Source: JBGPIT01 sp041485125 (lineage in GTDB: Bacteria > Desulfobacterota > Binatia > UTPRO1). From it: DNA of 25,304 bases. Positions within the stretch are counted from its first letter, which is position 1. Each line of letters opens with the position of its first letter. The notes beneath the pieces were generated by a model. It was not told the DNA's origin. It saw only the letters and a list, made by a program, of their open reading frames with translations, and did not search any database. Both the position numbers and the translations under genes were made by a program. The stretch is from assembly GCA_041485125.1 (NCBI GenBank), contig JBGPIT010000024.1, positions 1 through 25,304 of the forward strand, written 5' to 3'. Shown here in pieces: positions 6,159 through 13,941 of the stretch.

Positions 6159-7742
6159 ATGCACCTCTCGAAATCGTCGATCCTGCGAATAGCGTTTGCG
6201 CTTCTGACGTTGACCCTCGTGCTGCCGATGCCGGCGCAGGCGGGAGATCCTCCCACTCCGATCCCTACGGAAACGCCAACAGAGACTCCGACGGAGACCC
6301 CCACGGAAACTCCGACCGAAACACCGACGGAGACCCCGACGGAAACACCCACGGAGACGCCGACAGAGACGCCGACAGAGACGCCGACAGAGACTCCGAC
6401 AGAGACTCCGACCGGGACGCCCACTCCGTCCGCGACGCCGACTGCTGAGGCCTGCCACCTCCAGGGTGGCGCCGTCTGCGGCGGTGACTGCACGGCAGGC
6501 AACGTTTGCGAGTTCGTCCCGGGCAACGGCTGCCAGTGTGTCGATGCCACTACGACTTGCCGGGAGATGCCGGCGACGACCGGCCACCTCGGGATGTGCG
6601 GCGGCTTCTGCCCCGGTGTCAACGACCAGTGCGCGCCGATCATCGGCGCCGTACCCTGTGCGTGCGTCCCGCCGCCTTCGACCCCGACCGCGACCGAGTC
6701 GCCGACGCCGAGCCCGACCGGAACGCCGACCGCGACCGATACGAGCACCGCCACGGGGACGCCATCGCCGATCGCAACGGCGATCGCACCGCTCAACCAC
6801 TTCCAATGCTACGAGGTCCACTCCGGGCCGTTCCACGGCCAAAGCGTGTCGCTGGACGACCAGTTCGGCCCTAGCACCGTGCGCATTCGTCATCCGAAGC
6901 GGATCTGCAACCCGGCGGACAAGAACCAGGAGAACGGGTCGGTGCCCCCAGGTCCCGACCATCTGGTCGGCTACCCGATCACGCAGGACTCAGCCTTTAA
7001 GACCATCCGCGACGTCCTCGTGACCGACCAGTTCGGCACGCTCACCGTCGACGTGATCCGGCCCGAGTACCTCTTGGTGCCGAGCGCGAAGAGCGAGATG
7101 GCGCCGCCGCCGCCGTTCACGCCGTCGATCGAGCATTTCAAGTGCTATCGCGTGAAGGGCACCCACTTCCGAAGGGCAAATGTCCGAATCGACGACCAGT
7201 TCGGCACGATCGTCGTCGACATCAAGCGGCCGCGACGGCTCTGCGTCCCCGCGAACAAAAACACCGAGGGGCTGAAGAACGGCGTCGACCATCTCATGTG
7301 CTACGAGGTGCGGCTCGAGACCGGCGGGGCCTTCAAGCCGGCGGGTCATCTCTTCATCAACAACCAGTTCGGCCCTGACGACTTCCGCGGCTTCCGCGCG
7401 CGGGAGCTCTGCGTGCCGGCGCTGAAGACGCTCACCCATTCGACGCCGGTACCGACGGCGACACCGACGCCGGTACCGAGTCCCGGGCCATGCGGCCTGC
7501 AGGCCGATGATCCTGCACCAGTGTGCGCCGGCACCTGTCAGGGTGAGGGCCAACACTGCGTCTTCGAGCCCGTGAGGGGGGGCCCCGGCGGCCCGGGCGT
7601 ATGCGCGTGCGCGCCCACGAACCAGCTGTGCAACTTTGTCACGGTGGGTCAGTGCGGTGGGTTCTGTCCCCATCCCACCGATCAGTGCTTGCTGTTCGTA
7701 GATGGGAATACGTCCTGCGAGTGCGCCGAGCCCATTCCCTGA
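6159..7742 (+). CDS. secreted Cys-rich repeat protein with TETP linker
   Basis: A 527-residue exported protein of unknown function. A Sec signal peptide (residues 1-28, ending PMPAQA) is followed by a Thr/Pro/Glu linker (37-88). A first Cys-rich module (about 93-170, with CGGFCPGVNDQC) leads to a second Thr/Pro-rich linker, then four related repeats beginning at H214, H268, H326 and H378. A final Cys-rich module (about 445-527, with CGGFCPHPTDQC) mirrors the first. Each repeat runs H-[F/L]-x-C-Y-x-[V/I] ... DQFG ... R-x-L-C-V-P-x-x-K, with Cys absent in repeat 2. The repeats look like the DUF7450-type domain, a naming I could not check. GGAGG 6 bases before the ATG fixes the start. A surface or extracellular role is inferred from the signal peptide and Cys content. 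No anchor or sorting motif is seen. Confidence 0.88.
   Translation: MHLSKSSILRIAFALLTLTLVLPMPAQAGDPPTPIPTETPTETPTETPTETPTETPTETPTETPTETPTETPTETPTETPTETPTGTPTPSATPTAEACHLQGGAVCGGDCTAGNVCEFVPGNGCQCVDATTTCREMPATTGHLGMCGGFCPGVNDQCAPIIGAVPCACVPPPSTPTATESPTPSPTGTPTATDTSTATGTPSPIATAIAPLNHFQCYEVHSGPFHGQSVSLDDQFGPSTVRIRHPKRICNPADKNQENGSVPPGPDHLVGYPITQDSAFKTIRDVLVTDQFGTLTVDVIRPEYLLVPSAKSEMAPPPPFTPSIEHFKCYRVKGTHFRRANVRIDDQFGTIVVDIKRPRRLCVPANKNTEGLKNGVDHLMCYEVRLETGGAFKPAGHLFINNQFGPDDFRGFRARELCVPALKTLTHSTPVPTATPTPVPSPGPCGLQADDPAPVCAGTCQGEGQHCVFEPVRGGPGGPGVCACAPTNQLCNFVTVGQCGGFCPHPTDQCLLFVDGNTSCECAEPIP
6267..6422 (+). repeat. in-frame 12-base tandem repeat encoding TETP
   Basis: Thirteen tandem 12-base units encode twelve Thr-Glu-Thr-Pro and one Thr-Gly-Thr-Pro. 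Almost every unit differs at third codon positions (ACG/ACA/ACC/ACT, GAA/GAG, CCG/CCA/CCC) while the protein stays constant, apart from the last five, which are nearly identical. It is a linker, likely extended and possibly O-glycosylated. Confidence 0.95.
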
Positions 7743-7761
7743 CGCCAGACTGACCCAATGC

Positions 7762-7796
7762 ACGACGGCCGCCGTGGATGACACGGCGGCCGTCGT
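7762..7796. terminator. 15-bp perfect hairpin after the secreted-protein gene
   Basis: ACGACGGCCGCCGTG pairs perfectly with CACGGCGGCCGTCGT around a 5-base loop, 20 bases after the stop at 7742, followed by only CGTTT. It is a strong stem with a poor U-tract; the likely role is termination or 3' end protection. Confidence 0.7.
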
Positions 7797-7872
7797 CGTT
7801 TGAGGGGCACGCGAGTCGCGTCTCCGCCGCTCGGCGTCGCTCTCGCGTCCCGATGGTGATAGCGCCTCGCCC

Positions 7873-8607
7873 ATGAGAATTCGCCAGGTCGTTCTCGCCG
7901 CACGCGACTTGGCGTCGGTCGTCGGCGATCTCTCGGCCGTGCTCGGCATCGAGGTCGCCTTCAGTGATCCCGGGGTCGCGGTCTTCGGCCTCGAGAACGC
8001 CGTCCTTCCCGTCGGCGATACTTTCCTCGAGGTGGTGTCTCCGGTTGCGTCCGACGCCGCCGCGGCTCGATGGCTCGATCGGCTCGGCAGCGACGGCGGC
8101 TACATGGTGATCATCCAATCCGACGACGCCGATGCCGACCGCGCGCATCTCGCGCGCCTCGGCGTGCGCACCGTCTGGAGCATCGATCTTCCGGACATTC
8201 GCGCCACGCACCTGCACCCGCGCGACGTCGGCGGTGCGATCCTTTCGCTCGACACCGCCACACCGCCCGAATCGTGGCCGTGGGCGGGACCGGCATGGCG
8301 GACGCACGTGCGAACCGATGTCGTATCGACGATCGCCGCGGTCGAGATCGAAGCCCCCGACGCGGAGGGGTTGGCGCGGCGTTGGGCCGAGGTGCTCGAT
8401 CGTCCTTTCGAGGCCAAGGCGAGCGGCTGGGATCTCGCGCTCGATCAGGGCGCGATCCGTTTCGTCGCCGGTGCGCGCGAGGGGGTGAAAGGCATCGACG
8501 TCGTCGCCGCGAACCGCGGCCGGGTTCTCGACGCCGCGTCAGCGCGGGGTCTCTCGTGTGCGGCTGACAGCGTCGAAATCGGCGGCACGGTGATCCGGCT
8601 GGTCTGA
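7873..8607 (+). CDS. VOC-superfamily (glyoxalase-like) protein
   Basis: A 244-residue cytoplasmic protein with two glyoxalase/dioxygenase-like halves. The first half begins MRIRQVVLAARDLASVVGDL and continues to DTFLEVVSPV, the usual beta-alpha-beta-beta-beta order; the second begins near residue 150 (STIAAVEIEAPDAEGLARRW). In the first half the usual metal-binding His (as in IDHVVL) is replaced by Gln (IRQVVL), so metal binding may be altered. It matches the glyoxalase-like domain type often seen in uncharacterised proteins; no substrate can be named. It is alone between a hairpin upstream and the convergent lnt gene. Confidence 0.8.
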   Translation: MRIRQVVLAARDLASVVGDLSAVLGIEVAFSDPGVAVFGLENAVLPVGDTFLEVVSPVASDAAAARWLDRLGSDGGYMVIIQSDDADADRAHLARLGVRTVWSIDLPDIRATHLHPRDVGGAILSLDTATPPESWPWAGPAWRTHVRTDVVSTIAAVEIEAPDAEGLARRWAEVLDRPFEAKASGWDLALDQGAIRFVAGAREGVKGIDVVAANRGRVLDAASARGLSCAADSVEIGGTVIRLV

Positions 8608-8613
8608 AGCGCC

Positions 8614-8643
8614 GAGCGCCGCCGCGAGCAGCGCGCGGCGCTC
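8614..8643. terminator. hairpin between convergent VOC and lnt genes
   Basis: GAGCGCCG(c)CGCG pairs with CGCGCGGCGCTC with one bulged base, starting 7 bases after the VOC stop. There is no U-tract. A second short perfect stem (TCACCCA-CGC-TGGGTGA, 8677-8693) follows. Weak to moderate evidence for a terminator. Confidence 0.4.
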
Positions 8644-8810
8644 ACCGGCGCGACGCGCGTGTGCTCGTGCGCGTCTTCACCCACGCTGGGTGATCCCACG
8701 CAGCGGTTCAACCTACGACCGCGCGAAGTCTGCGTCGCGACACGACGCATCGCCGGGCACGCGCATTGCTCTCGTCGCTATTGGGACCGACGCCCCTGCC
8801 GCTTCGATCA

Positions 8811-10376
8811 TCAATGCCCTCGCGCTCCTCGCCGCCCATGCCCGACCACCGCGACGGCCACGGCGCCGATGAGGCAGGTCCAGGCGAAGAGATCACCGAG
8901 CCTGGTGTAGACGGTGAGGGTCGTGAGACGCGGCACGGCGGCGATCTCGAGACCCGGCGTGGTGCCGTCGGTCGCGATCGGCGTCGACCCGTCGGGGAGC
9001 ACGATCGCGGTGACGCCGCCGTTGGCGGCGCGTACCAGCGCGCGTCGCGACTCGACGGCGCGCAGGCGTCCGAAGGCGAAGTGCTGGCGCGGTCCGGCGC
9101 CGGGCGGGAACCAGGAGTCGTTGCTGAGGTTCACCAGCAGCTCCGCGCCCTCACGAACGGCGGCCCGCGCGAGCGCGGGGAAGAGCGCCTCGTGACAGAG
9201 CAGCAGGCCGAGACGCGCGTCACCGGCGATGAGGACCGCGGTGCCCTCGCCGGGCGCGAAGCCGCGGGGCACGGCGCGTCCGGCGCCGCGCAGCGCCGGC
9301 ATGGTCTCGGCGAACGGCAACAGCTGGCGCTTGTCGTAGCGTGCGCGAACGCCGCCGGCGTCGACGAGCAACGCCGAGGTGCGCAGCACCGCGCCCGTCG
9401 CGGTCGGTACGGCGCGCGGCGCACCGACGAGGTACGACGTCGCGCCGGCGCGTGCGGTGATCCGCGCCAGCAGCTCCGGGTTGTCCTCGAGGAGCAGGTT
9501 GACGGCGTTCTCGGGCCACACCACGAGATCGGCGTCGGCCGCGCCCGCGCTCAGCTCGAGGTAGCGGTCGAGCGCGGCGGGTGCCGCCTGCGGCGACTGG
9601 CGCCGGACGTTCGGCAGATCGGCGTGAGCGATCGCGATGCGGAGAGTCGGTGCCGACGCGATCTCGGCGGTGACGGTGTTCCGTCGCACGGCGCCGTAGA
9701 TCGCCGTGGCCGTGAGCAGGGCGATCGCGACGACGACGGCACCGCCGCCGCCGCGCAGCGACGATCGCGACGATACGGCGACACGCCGTCCGCTCCACGT
9801 CGCGCGGACAGCCTCGGCAGCGGCGGCGCCCGCCAACGCCATCAGGAACGAGACCGCGTAGACGCCTCCCAGATCGGCGACCTGCGCCGGTGCCGCGCTC
9901 GGCGGCAGGGCGGAGCCGAGGAGCGCCCACGGGATCGTCGCCGGTACGTGAACCCGGACGTACTCGATCGCGACCCACGACGCCGCGGCGTGCAGCGCGC
10001 GTGCCGGTGGTGAGAGCCGTGCACCGCGCGCGAGGAGGACGCCGAGGACCGCCAGCGGCAAGCCGCCCGCGACCTGACTCACGATCACGAGCGCGAGGAG
10101 CGTCGTGAGGAACGAGGTGCCGAAGAACTCCCGCAGCGCGGGCGAGAGCCACGGCGCGACCAACCCGAGTGTCGCGAGCGTTCCGAAGAGCCAGGCCACC
10201 GCCACGGCAGCCCACGAGCGTTCCGTCGGGGCGGCGAGGAACAGCGGGGTCAGCGCCACCCAGCCGAGCGCGGTCCACTCGACGGGGGGAAAAATGGCGA
10301 CCTGGCAGAGTGCGGCGAGAGTTGCGAGAATCGCGCGACTCCAGTCGAGCGCGATGCCCGAGTCACCGAGCCCCAT
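8811..10376 (-). CDS. lnt: apolipoprotein N-acyltransferase
   Basis: Lnt adds the third acyl chain to the N-terminal Cys of lipoproteins at the periplasmic face of the inner membrane. The 521 residues (from 10376) fit the family length. The N-terminal half has several membrane segments, starting ILATLAALCQVAIFPP and WVALTPLFLAA. The nitrilase-like periplasmic domain has the catalytic triad: Glu in VVWPENAVN, Lys in YDKRQLLPFAE and Cys in GLLLCHEALFP, then LVNLSNDSWF and a last C-terminal membrane helix. The ATG at 10376 is used; the frame continues upstream to 10448, and no alternative start lies further in before the first membrane helix. Its 5' end overlaps that of the divergent kinase gene. 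A likely substrate, a lipobox carboxylesterase, is encoded at 23357-25231. Confidence 0.93.
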   Translation of the reverse strand: MGLGDSGIALDWSRAILATLAALCQVAIFPPVEWTALGWVALTPLFLAAPTERSWAAVAVAWLFGTLATLGLVAPWLSPALREFFGTSFLTTLLALVIVSQVAGGLPLAVLGVLLARGARLSPPARALHAAASWVAIEYVRVHVPATIPWALLGSALPPSAAPAQVADLGGVYAVSFLMALAGAAAAEAVRATWSGRRVAVSSRSSLRGGGGAVVVAIALLTATAIYGAVRRNTVTAEIASAPTLRIAIAHADLPNVRRQSPQAAPAALDRYLELSAGAADADLVVWPENAVNLLLEDNPELLARITARAGATSYLVGAPRAVPTATGAVLRTSALLVDAGGVRARYDKRQLLPFAETMPALRGAGRAVPRGFAPGEGTAVLIAGDARLGLLLCHEALFPALARAAVREGAELLVNLSNDSWFPPGAGPRQHFAFGRLRAVESRRALVRAANGGVTAIVLPDGSTPIATDGTTPGLEIAAVPRLTTLTVYTRLGDLFAWTCLIGAVAVAVVGHGRRGARGH

Positions 10377-12858
10377 CCGCCGCACGCGGCCGCGTCCATC
10401 GGCGGCGGCCCTCGCGCTCCTACCGATCATCGCGCTGATCGCCGCCACCTGCGCGCTGAACGGCGCGTTGTGGCTGCAGCGTGTCTACCCCGGCTTCTTC
10501 CTCTGGGAGAACGGCTTCGTTCCGGCGCTCGGCAGGATGTCGGACCCGGCGGTGCACGCCGGCCTGCGCTATCTGTCGCGCGTCGTCGCCGTCGATGGCG
10601 TGGCGGTCGCCGACCGGGCCGAGGTGGAACGGATCGTCCGCGCCGCTCCCGCCGGCAGCACATTCCGCTACACCCTCGAGAAGGACGGCCAGCGCTACGA
10701 GGTCGCGGTGCCGTCGCGACGCCTCGACGGTGCGACGTTCTTGCTGACGCTCGGCAACTATCTGCTGAACGCGACGGCGCTGCTCGGGCTCGGGATCGCG
10801 ATCATCTTCCTCGAGCCGGAGAGTCGTGCCGCGCGCGCGTTCTTCGTCTTCTGCACGGTCTGGGGCCTCTACCTTGCGACCTCGGTCGACTTGATGGGGC
10901 CGAGCTGGTTCCAGACGCTCTACTTCTTTCTGGTGACGCTCTGTCCCGCGACCGCCTTGCACGCGGCGATCGACTTTCCCGGCGTGCCACCCCGCATCGC
11001 ACGGCTGCGCAAGCTCTTGCCGGCCGTCTACGCGGCGTCGCTCGCGCTCGGGCTCGCGAGCGTGCTCGCGATGCTCCACTCCTTCCCGTTGCTGCTCGCG
11101 CTCGACCGCGTCACCCACGTCGGGCTCGCGCTTGCCGGGTTCGGGTCGCTCGCGATCATCGGCGCCGCGGTGCGACGGCCGGCGTCGGCCGACGCGCGCC
11201 AGCGCCTGAAGATCCTCCTGCTCGGCATCGTGGGCGCGTTTCTCGTGCCGGCCGCGACGCTGCTCGCGGTCTACACCGCCGGCGCGTCGGTGCCGCTCAA
11301 CTACCTGACGCTCGGCTTCGCGATCTTTCCCGCCGCGATGGCCTACGCGATCGCGCGCCATCATCTCTTCGGCGTCGACCGCATGATCCGCCAGACGGTC
11401 GCCTACGTCGTCGTGACGGTGGTGATCGGCGCGATCTACACCGGCCTGCTCGGATATCTCGACTACGTGGTGATGCCCGATCTCTCGGCGTCGCCGGCGG
11501 TGCACGTCCTGGTGACGATGCTCCTGGTCGCGCTCTTCAATCCGCTCCGCACGCGCATCCAGGCGCTCATCGATTTGCTCTACTTTCGCGCGCCCTATGA
11601 CTACCGGCGCACGGTCGCGGCCGCGAGTCAGGCGCTCGCGTCCTTGCTCGACCTCGACGATCTGGTCGCGCGTCTGGTCGGGATCATCACCGAGCAGATG
11701 CAGGTCGAGCGCGCGGAGGTGTGGTTGCGCGACACCGACGGCCTCGCGTACCGCTGCGAAGGCAACCCGTCGGCGCGCATGCCGGCGGAGTCGGCGTTGG
11801 TGCGGCATCTCGCCGCGCATCCTCGACGTGCCGTGCACGTCGCGCAAGGATCGCGTGGCGGGCGCGTTCCGCCGGCGGTGCTCGCGGAGCTGCAGGCGAT
11901 CGACACCGTCCTCGCCGTTCCGCTCTATTTCGAGCAGCGGCTCGACGGCTTTCTCGCGCTCGCCGAGAAGCGCTCGGGTCGGTTCTACTCGACCGACGAT
12001 CTCGAGCTGCTCGAGACGCTCGCGAACCAGGCCGCCGTGGCGGTGCAGAACGCCCGTGCCTACCGCGCGCTCGCCGAGGCCAACCGCGAGCTGCGTGATG
12101 CGCGCGACCAGCTGGTCGAGGCCGAGCGCCTCGCCGCGGTCGGGGAGCTCTCCGCCGCCGTCGCGCACGGCATCCGCAACCCGCTTGCCGGTATCAAGAT
12201 GTCGGCCGAGCTCGCGATGCGCGAGGCGCGGCGCGACGATCCGCTGCGCGAGAGCTTCGCCGACATCCTCACCGAGGCCGACGCGCTCGACTCGCGCATC
12301 AGCGAGCTCTTGGACTTCGCCCGCCCCTTCGTCCCGCGCTTCGCGTCCGCCGACGTGAACGAGCTCGTGACCGGCGCGTTGCACCTGCTGCGGCGGCAGG
12401 TCACCGAGCGCGGGGTGACGGTCGAGGCGACGCTCGCGGCGGACCTGCCCCCGCACGAGGTGGATGCGGCGCAGATCGAGCAGGTCTGCCTGGCGCTCTT
12501 CACCAACGCGCTCGAGGCGATGAGCGCCGGCGGGACGCTCTCCGTCACGACCGCGCTCGCCGAGCGCGGGGCAGGAATCGAGATCCGTGTACGCGACACC
12601 GGTCAGGGCATCCCGCCCGCCGAGCTGCCCAAGGTGTTCCGGCTCTTTTACACCCGCAAGGCACGCGGCACCGGCGTCGGCCTCGCGATCGTGAAGCGCA
12701 TCGTCGAAAGCCATCACGGCTGCATCGACCTCACCAGCATGCTCGGTGTCGGCACGGAATTCAGGGTCGTCCTGGCGCTCCACCCCGAGTCGCCCGGTGC
12801 TGCGGAGGCGAGCGTCACGCCGGTCGCTGCGTCCGCCGGCGGCCGTGGCGTGCGGTAG
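10354..12858 (+). CDS. membrane histidine kinase with PDZ-like, GAF and kinase domains
   Basis: An 834-residue sensor kinase. A first membrane helix (about 15-40) is followed by an extracytoplasmic PDZ-like segment (about 55-125, with RVVAVDGVAVADRAEVERIV), then a multi-helix membrane block to about residue 410, a GAF domain (about 416-570), a coiled region, HisKA with H605 in AVAHGIRNPLAG, and HATPase_c with the N box ALFTNALEAM, G1 DTGQGIP and G2 GTGVGLAIVK. All residues expected of an active kinase are present. There is no receiver domain and no adjacent response regulator; the NtrC-type regulator at 17506-18960 is a possible partner, since this kinase type often pairs with that class, but this is inference. 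The start is not certain: the ATG at 10354 lacks a clear ribosome site, and in-frame ATGs lie upstream inside lnt (for example about 10294, after GGGGGGAAAA). Confidence 0.9.
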   Translation: MPESPSPIRRTRPRPSAAALALLPIIALIAATCALNGALWLQRVYPGFFLWENGFVPALGRMSDPAVHAGLRYLSRVVAVDGVAVADRAEVERIVRAAPAGSTFRYTLEKDGQRYEVAVPSRRLDGATFLLTLGNYLLNATALLGLGIAIIFLEPESRAARAFFVFCTVWGLYLATSVDLMGPSWFQTLYFFLVTLCPATALHAAIDFPGVPPRIARLRKLLPAVYAASLALGLASVLAMLHSFPLLLALDRVTHVGLALAGFGSLAIIGAAVRRPASADARQRLKILLLGIVGAFLVPAATLLAVYTAGASVPLNYLTLGFAIFPAAMAYAIARHHLFGVDRMIRQTVAYVVVTVVIGAIYTGLLGYLDYVVMPDLSASPAVHVLVTMLLVALFNPLRTRIQALIDLLYFRAPYDYRRTVAAASQALASLLDLDDLVARLVGIITEQMQVERAEVWLRDTDGLAYRCEGNPSARMPAESALVRHLAAHPRRAVHVAQGSRGGRVPPAVLAELQAIDTVLAVPLYFEQRLDGFLALAEKRSGRFYSTDDLELLETLANQAAVAVQNARAYRALAEANRELRDARDQLVEAERLAAVGELSAAVAHGIRNPLAGIKMSAELAMREARRDDPLRESFADILTEADALDSRISELLDFARPFVPRFASADVNELVTGALHLLRRQVTERGVTVEATLAADLPPHEVDAAQIEQVCLALFTNALEAMSAGGTLSVTTALAERGAGIEIRVRDTGQGIPPAELPKVFRLFYTRKARGTGVGLAIVKRIVESHHGCIDLTSMLGVGTEFRVVLALHPESPGAAEASVTPVAASAGGRGVR

Positions 12859-12911
12859 AGCCAACACCTGGCGCGAGGCGTTGACCCAACCCCGGTTCTG
12901 CGGCGGCTGGG

Positions 12912-12942
12912 GAAGCGCCGCATGGCGAGCATGCGGCGCTTC
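12912..12942. terminator. 13-bp perfect hairpin after the kinase gene
   Basis: GAAGCGCCGCATG and CATGCGGCGCTTC pair perfectly around GCGAG, 53 bases past the kinase stop. No U-tract follows on either side. Probable terminator or mRNA end structure. Confidence 0.65.
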
Positions 12943-13642
12943 GTCCTCCATCGCGCAAACGCTCGCGGACTCTACCGCGGGTGCGTTTCACGCCGCTTTC
13001 CGCGCCGAATCGGTGATGGAGCGCTTCGATCCCGACCCGTATGGACACGCCCCGATGCCAGGCGCTGAGATGGCCCGCTAAGTGAACCATCCCGACGGAT
13101 CCCGCCACGCCAGCCATGAAGCCTCATCGATGGGGTTGACGGGCAACTTGTGGACAAAAGTGTTCGATTTCGGCACACATGCTGCCGAACTCCCAAAGTT
13201 CTCCTTGACGGCGGGTGACCATTCGCTAAGCGTCGCGCGCTAACGTGGTTGTCCGAACGGATTTCTGCTTGACGAGCAAAGGCTTACGGTTCTGTTGACA
13301 CCGTGACGTGCAGAAGCGAGAAAGGTTCCAATCGACGAGATGTACCGTCGAACGTGCAACGATGTTCACCCTTGGGAAGTTCGACGTGGATGACGCCGCA
13401 TCCTACAGGCAACGTCGTATGTCGCCTCCTTGCGGTTCCGCCAGACGCGTTGCCCTGACGATGACAATCAGCTCCCTATCGATCGCATCTGCTACAACAA
13501 TTGACTCCACAAGGGTCCTTGCGTCGTCGACCCCGCTTGCGTGCTTGCCGTCGTGCGACGGCACGTGTCGTGCTCCTCGATACCCAGCAACGAGGAGGGT
13601 CACCCGACGTTTCGCAATGCTTTTTGGAAACAGCGCACTACC

Positions 13643-13654
13643 GAGGGGGAGGGG
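13643..13654 (+). promoter_or_regulatory. Shine-Dalgarno for the small winged-helix gene
   Basis: A GAGGGGGAGGGG run lies directly before the tandem ATGATG at 13655. It rules out the longer open frame that begins at 13541. Confidence 0.6.
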
Positions 13655-13909
13655 ATGATGGAGTCACGCGAACCGGTAGCCCAGCAGCCCGAGAACGTCA
13701 GGCGCGACGTCATCCGAGATCAAGTCGTCCACATTCTCGAAACGCAGGGTGCGCTGACCGAGCAGCAACTGTTTAGCCGCGTCAGTTGCAACATCTCATA
13801 CGCCGATTTCCGCAACGTTCTGAAAGACCTTTTGGGAGAAGAGAAGGTTATCATCAGACCCGAGGAGAAGATCACCCCGACCGTTGATGTCCTTGAAGCC
13901 GCGAGCTAG
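13655..13909 (+). CDS. small winged-helix-like protein, unknown function
   Basis: An 84-residue acidic protein not recognised by family. Residues about 17-62 look like a winged-helix fold: a first helix (RDVIRDQVVHILETQG), a helix-turn-helix (ALTEQQLFSRV, then SYADFRNVLKDLLGEE) and a short beta wing (KVIIRPEEKITPTV). This predicts DNA binding or a protein-protein wHTH. The start is taken at the first ATG of an ATGATG pair directly preceded by a purine-rich ribosome site. It lies 32 bases upstream of the membrane-protein gene on the same strand and probably shares its transcript. It may regulate that gene; no operator is obvious. Confidence 0.65.
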   Translation: MMESREPVAQQPENVRRDVIRDQVVHILETQGALTEQQLFSRVSCNISYADFRNVLKDLLGEEKVIIRPEEKITPTVDVLEAAS

Positions 13910-13941
13910 CGCCGACTGTCCGGTTGCTAGACCCACGGTCG

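Larger units (their letters stand above)
12859..13654. other. about 800 bases without a convincing gene
   Basis: After the kinase hairpin, base composition falls from about 13100 onwards. Short open frames exist on both strands (for example 13308-13658 plus and 13403-13603 minus), but none shows a ribosome site or recognisable protein character. One 7-base stem (TTCGGCA-N7-TGCCGAA, 13169-13189) is present. I see several TTGAC motifs but no matching -10, no tRNA, and no repeat that would mark an attachment site. Confidence 0.5.

Noticed and set aside
6267..6422. The short tandem repeat as a CRISPR array
   Set aside because: Units are 12 bases, directly adjacent, without spacers and in frame with a gene. 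No CRISPR array or cas gene was found in the window.
6119..6796. A minus-strand frame encoding a Gly-Val-Ser repeat protein
   Set aside because: It is the mirror of the TETP tract; the signal peptide, ribosome site and Cys modules all support the plus strand.
10420..12951. An 843-codon minus-strand frame
   Set aside because: It lies opposite the histidine kinase, whose motifs are all intact. The frame is rich in Arg, His and Asp and carries no motif.
13403..13603. A 66-codon minus-strand frame in the low-GC segment
   Set aside because: It is partly protein-like (ESIVVADAIDRELIVIV) but has no ribosome site, neighbour link or family. Chance cannot be excluded.
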